Notes under the pieces: generated by a model
The model's input: the letters and a program-made list of their open reading frames with translations, nothing else
What the model was told of the DNA's origin: nothing
Database searches by the model: none
In this document: positions 31,941-33,739 of the stretch, in pieces
How the letters are laid out: every line of letters starts with the position of its first letter
How positions within the stretch are numbered: position 1 is the first letter of the stretch
Assembly (NCBI GenBank): GCA_902589395.1
Contig: CACIST010000008.1
Span: 1 to 33,739 of the forward strand
DNA from: an uncultured Pelagibacteraceae bacterium
GTDB lineage: Bacteria > Pseudomonadota > Alphaproteobacteria > Pelagibacterales > Pelagibacteraceae
Direction of reading: 5' to 3'
DNA length: 33,739 bases
Position numbers and translations under genes: made by a program

Positions 31941-32839
31941 TGGAACTTTATATAAAATTATTTGAAGTTCTTTTTCCAGTTTTTTTTATAGTTGGTATCG
32001 GATATTTTTTAGGTAAAAAAAATCCAAATTTTGATACATCATTTATAACTACTTATTCTGCTAATTTTGGAACGCCATCTATAGTAATATTCTCTATTTC
32101 GGCAAGTGGTGTAACTTTTGCAATGTTTTCAGAGTATTTTTTATATGCAGTAATTCTTTTATCCTCCTTTTTAATTGTTGGGCTAATTTTTTTAATTTTG
32201 ATGAAGAAAGATTATTTGAGAGAATTACCAACATTTTTTTTACCTAATACAGGCAATATGGGTATTCCAATATGCTTGTTTGCATATGGAAAATTGGGTA
32301 TGGGTATTGCGGCAGCTATATCTTCTTTGGTCGTTCTTCTTCATTTTACTCTTAATATTTTTTTAGCTAAACGTGAGTTTGATTTAAAGGTTATAATAAA
32401 AAGTCCATCATTTTATGCAATAATTGCTACCATTATCTTTCTATATTACGAAATACCTTTGCCAATATTTGTATTGAATACTGTTATGCTTCTTGCTTAT
32501 GGAATGATAGTAATGATTTTAATGTCATTAGGTGTTTCATTAACACAAATGAAAGTTTTTTCCTTTAAGGATGCTCTAATTACATCTACCGGGAGAGTTA
32601 TTATAGGGCCACTAATTGGCTTTTCGCTGATCTCTTTTTTTAACCTTTCTGGGTTTGCTGCTGGTGTTCTTTTAATTCAGTCATCTATGCCAAGTGCTAT
32701 ACTTTGTTATCTTGTTGCTTCAATGTATTCACCTAAGGAAATTGTTGATAACATATCTAGCACAATAGTTGTTTCAACTTTAATGTCTCTTGTAACTGTA
32801 CCAATAACTGTATTCTTTGCTTTAAAATACTTCAATTAA
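31940..32839 (+). CDS. AEC-family permease
   Basis: A 299-residue protein with about ten membrane segments of the auxin efflux carrier family. FFIVGIGYFLGKK at the start, the FLPNTGNMGIPICLFAYG block with conserved N and P, and the second-half IQSSMPSAILCYLVASMY are typical. Bacterial members move malate, malonate or other small acids; the substrate is not known here. Its start overlaps the hom stop, so it is likely co-transcribed. Confidence 0.87.
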   Translation: MELYIKLFEVLFPVFFIVGIGYFLGKKNPNFDTSFITTYSANFGTPSIVIFSISASGVTFAMFSEYFLYAVILLSSFLIVGLIFLILMKKDYLRELPTFFLPNTGNMGIPICLFAYGKLGMGIAAAISSLVVLLHFTLNIFLAKREFDLKVIIKSPSFYAIIATIIFLYYEIPLPIFVLNTVMLLAYGMIVMILMSLGVSLTQMKVFSFKDALITSTGRVIIGPLIGFSLISFFNLSGFAAGVLLIQSSMPSAILCYLVASMYSPKEIVDNISSTIVVSTLMSLVTVPITVFFALKYFN

Positions 32840-32855
32840 GAGATAAGATTTTCAT

Positions 32856-33716
32856 ATGAAGGCTGTTATTCTCAATGCATCAGCTTGGATGATTGTTCCA
32901 TTTATGGATGCTTTGGCAAAATATTTAAGTTCATCTATGGATGTTTTGCAAATTACTTGGGCTAGATATTTTTTTACAGTTGTCTTTGCACTCTCAATAA
33001 TGCTTTTTTTTGATAGAAAATCCATGGTTTGGAGTAAAAAACCTGTGCTTCAATTAATAAGAGGATTGATTTTTGTATTTTCAACATATTTATTTTTTTT
33101 TGCTATATCTGAGATTTCTTTACCCAAGGCCTTAACTCTAGCATTTGTTGCCCCAATTTGTGTAACTGCAATGTCCCCCTTTTTTTTAAACGAAAAAGTA
33201 GGCTTAAGAAGGTGGACTGCAGTATCCATGGGTTTCATTGGTACCTTAATTGTTATTAGACCTGGATTTATAGAAATTAATTTGGCTACATTAGCAGCCC
33301 TGGGCAATGGTATTTGTTATGGTTTTTATTTAATTATTACAAGAAAATTAAGTACCTCTGATAACTCTCTATTAACTTTATTATTTGCTGGCACAGTAGG
33401 GACTATTGTCATGTCTTTATTTATGCCCGGTGTTTGGATACAGCCATCAAATAGTCAGTGGATTATGATGGCTTTAATTGGCTTCATAGCAGCTATTGCC
33501 CATCTTTTTATCATTTTGTCTCTCAAATTCGCTGATGCTTCTAAATTAGCTCCCCTTGGCTATACTGAAATTATTACTAATATTTTACTTAGTTATTATA
33601 TATTTCAAGAATTGCCAGATAATTGGACATATTTAGGTCTTTCTATAATAGTCCTTTGTGGTATTTATATATCTAGGAGAGAGTATTATCTATTAAAACT
33701 TTATATAGGTAAGTAA
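32856..33716 (+). CDS. EamA/DMT-family transporter
   Basis: A 286-residue ten-helix drug/metabolite transporter superfamily protein. The first EamA repeat has ITWARYFFTV and ALTLAFVAPICVTAMSPFFLNEKV; the second has KFADASKLAPLGYTEIITNILLSYYIFQE. It is a different branch from the RarD protein at 7319. Substrate unknown. It starts 16 bases after the AEC gene and may be the last gene of the argC-hom transcript; the remaining 23 bases of the window hold nothing recognisable. Confidence 0.85.
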   Translation: MKAVILNASAWMIVPFMDALAKYLSSSMDVLQITWARYFFTVVFALSIMLFFDRKSMVWSKKPVLQLIRGLIFVFSTYLFFFAISEISLPKALTLAFVAPICVTAMSPFFLNEKVGLRRWTAVSMGFIGTLIVIRPGFIEINLATLAALGNGICYGFYLIITRKLSTSDNSLLTLLFAGTVGTIVMSLFMPGVWIQPSNSQWIMMALIGFIAAIAHLFIILSLKFADASKLAPLGYTEIITNILLSYYIFQELPDNWTYLGLSIIVLCGIYISRREYYLLKLYIGK

Positions 33717-33739
33717 CACTTACTAATATATTAATATAA

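Overview
The window is a gene-dense, AT-rich piece of core chromosome from an alphaproteobacterium, most likely of the SAR11 clade (Pelagibacterales). The clues are strong AT bias with many poly-A and poly-T runs, spacers that are mostly 0 to 50 bp, several start/stop overlaps, and alphaproteobacterial marker genes. The markers are an NDUFS4-type complex I subunit, a CBP3-type cytochrome bc1 chaperone beside bamE, COX15-type heme A synthase, the order rplM-rpsI-argC, and SdhE divergent from recG. There is no rRNA, CRISPR array, insertion sequence, prophage or integrase. No stretch over 300 bp lacks a gene; the longest spacer is the 145 bp between metY2 and rplM.

Layout. 1-3213: the 3' end of gyrA, coaD, a cyclophilin and tgt, all on + and nearly touching. 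3264-3339: tRNA-Lys. 3345-7143: an M48 protease lipoprotein (-), a DUF502 membrane protein (+), recG (-) and sdhE (+). 7145-7234: tRNA-Ser (-). 7319-15742: a + run of rarD, mltB, an RlpA-like SPOR lipoprotein, dacA, tmk, holB, metG, tatD and a metallo-beta-lactamase-fold protein, joining cell-wall remodelling to replication and translation genes. 15734-17981 (-): zinc-ribbon membrane protein, nhaA, glutathione peroxidase. 18077-20497 (+): tRNA-Pro, NDUFS4-like subunit, short SbmA/BacA-like transporter, glpX, tRNA-Glu. 20499-23470: bamE (-) back to back with the CBP3-like chaperone, then rpmF, plsX, ihfA, a MerR-type regulator and rpmG. 23472-24840: chorismate mutase (-) and ctaA (+). 24818-28351 (-): two O-acetylhomoserine sulfhydrylase paralogues flanking an alpha/beta hydrolase. 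28497-33716 (+): rplM, rpsI, argC, a small lipoprotein, hom and two transporters.

I found no clearly new multi-gene system. The most notable departures are a queuine transglycosylase that keeps its catalytic aspartates but has lost all four zinc ligands, an RlpA-like protein with an eroded catalytic core, the metY-hydrolase-metY operon, the absence of fabH between plsX and ihfA, an N-terminally short SbmA homologue, a chorismate mutase with two altered active-site positions, a cyclophilin with two plausible starts, and extreme compaction at tRNA/mRNA and divergent gene borders. Several starts sit 4 to 6 nt downstream of a predicted transcription or processing point, suggesting very short or leaderless mRNAs.
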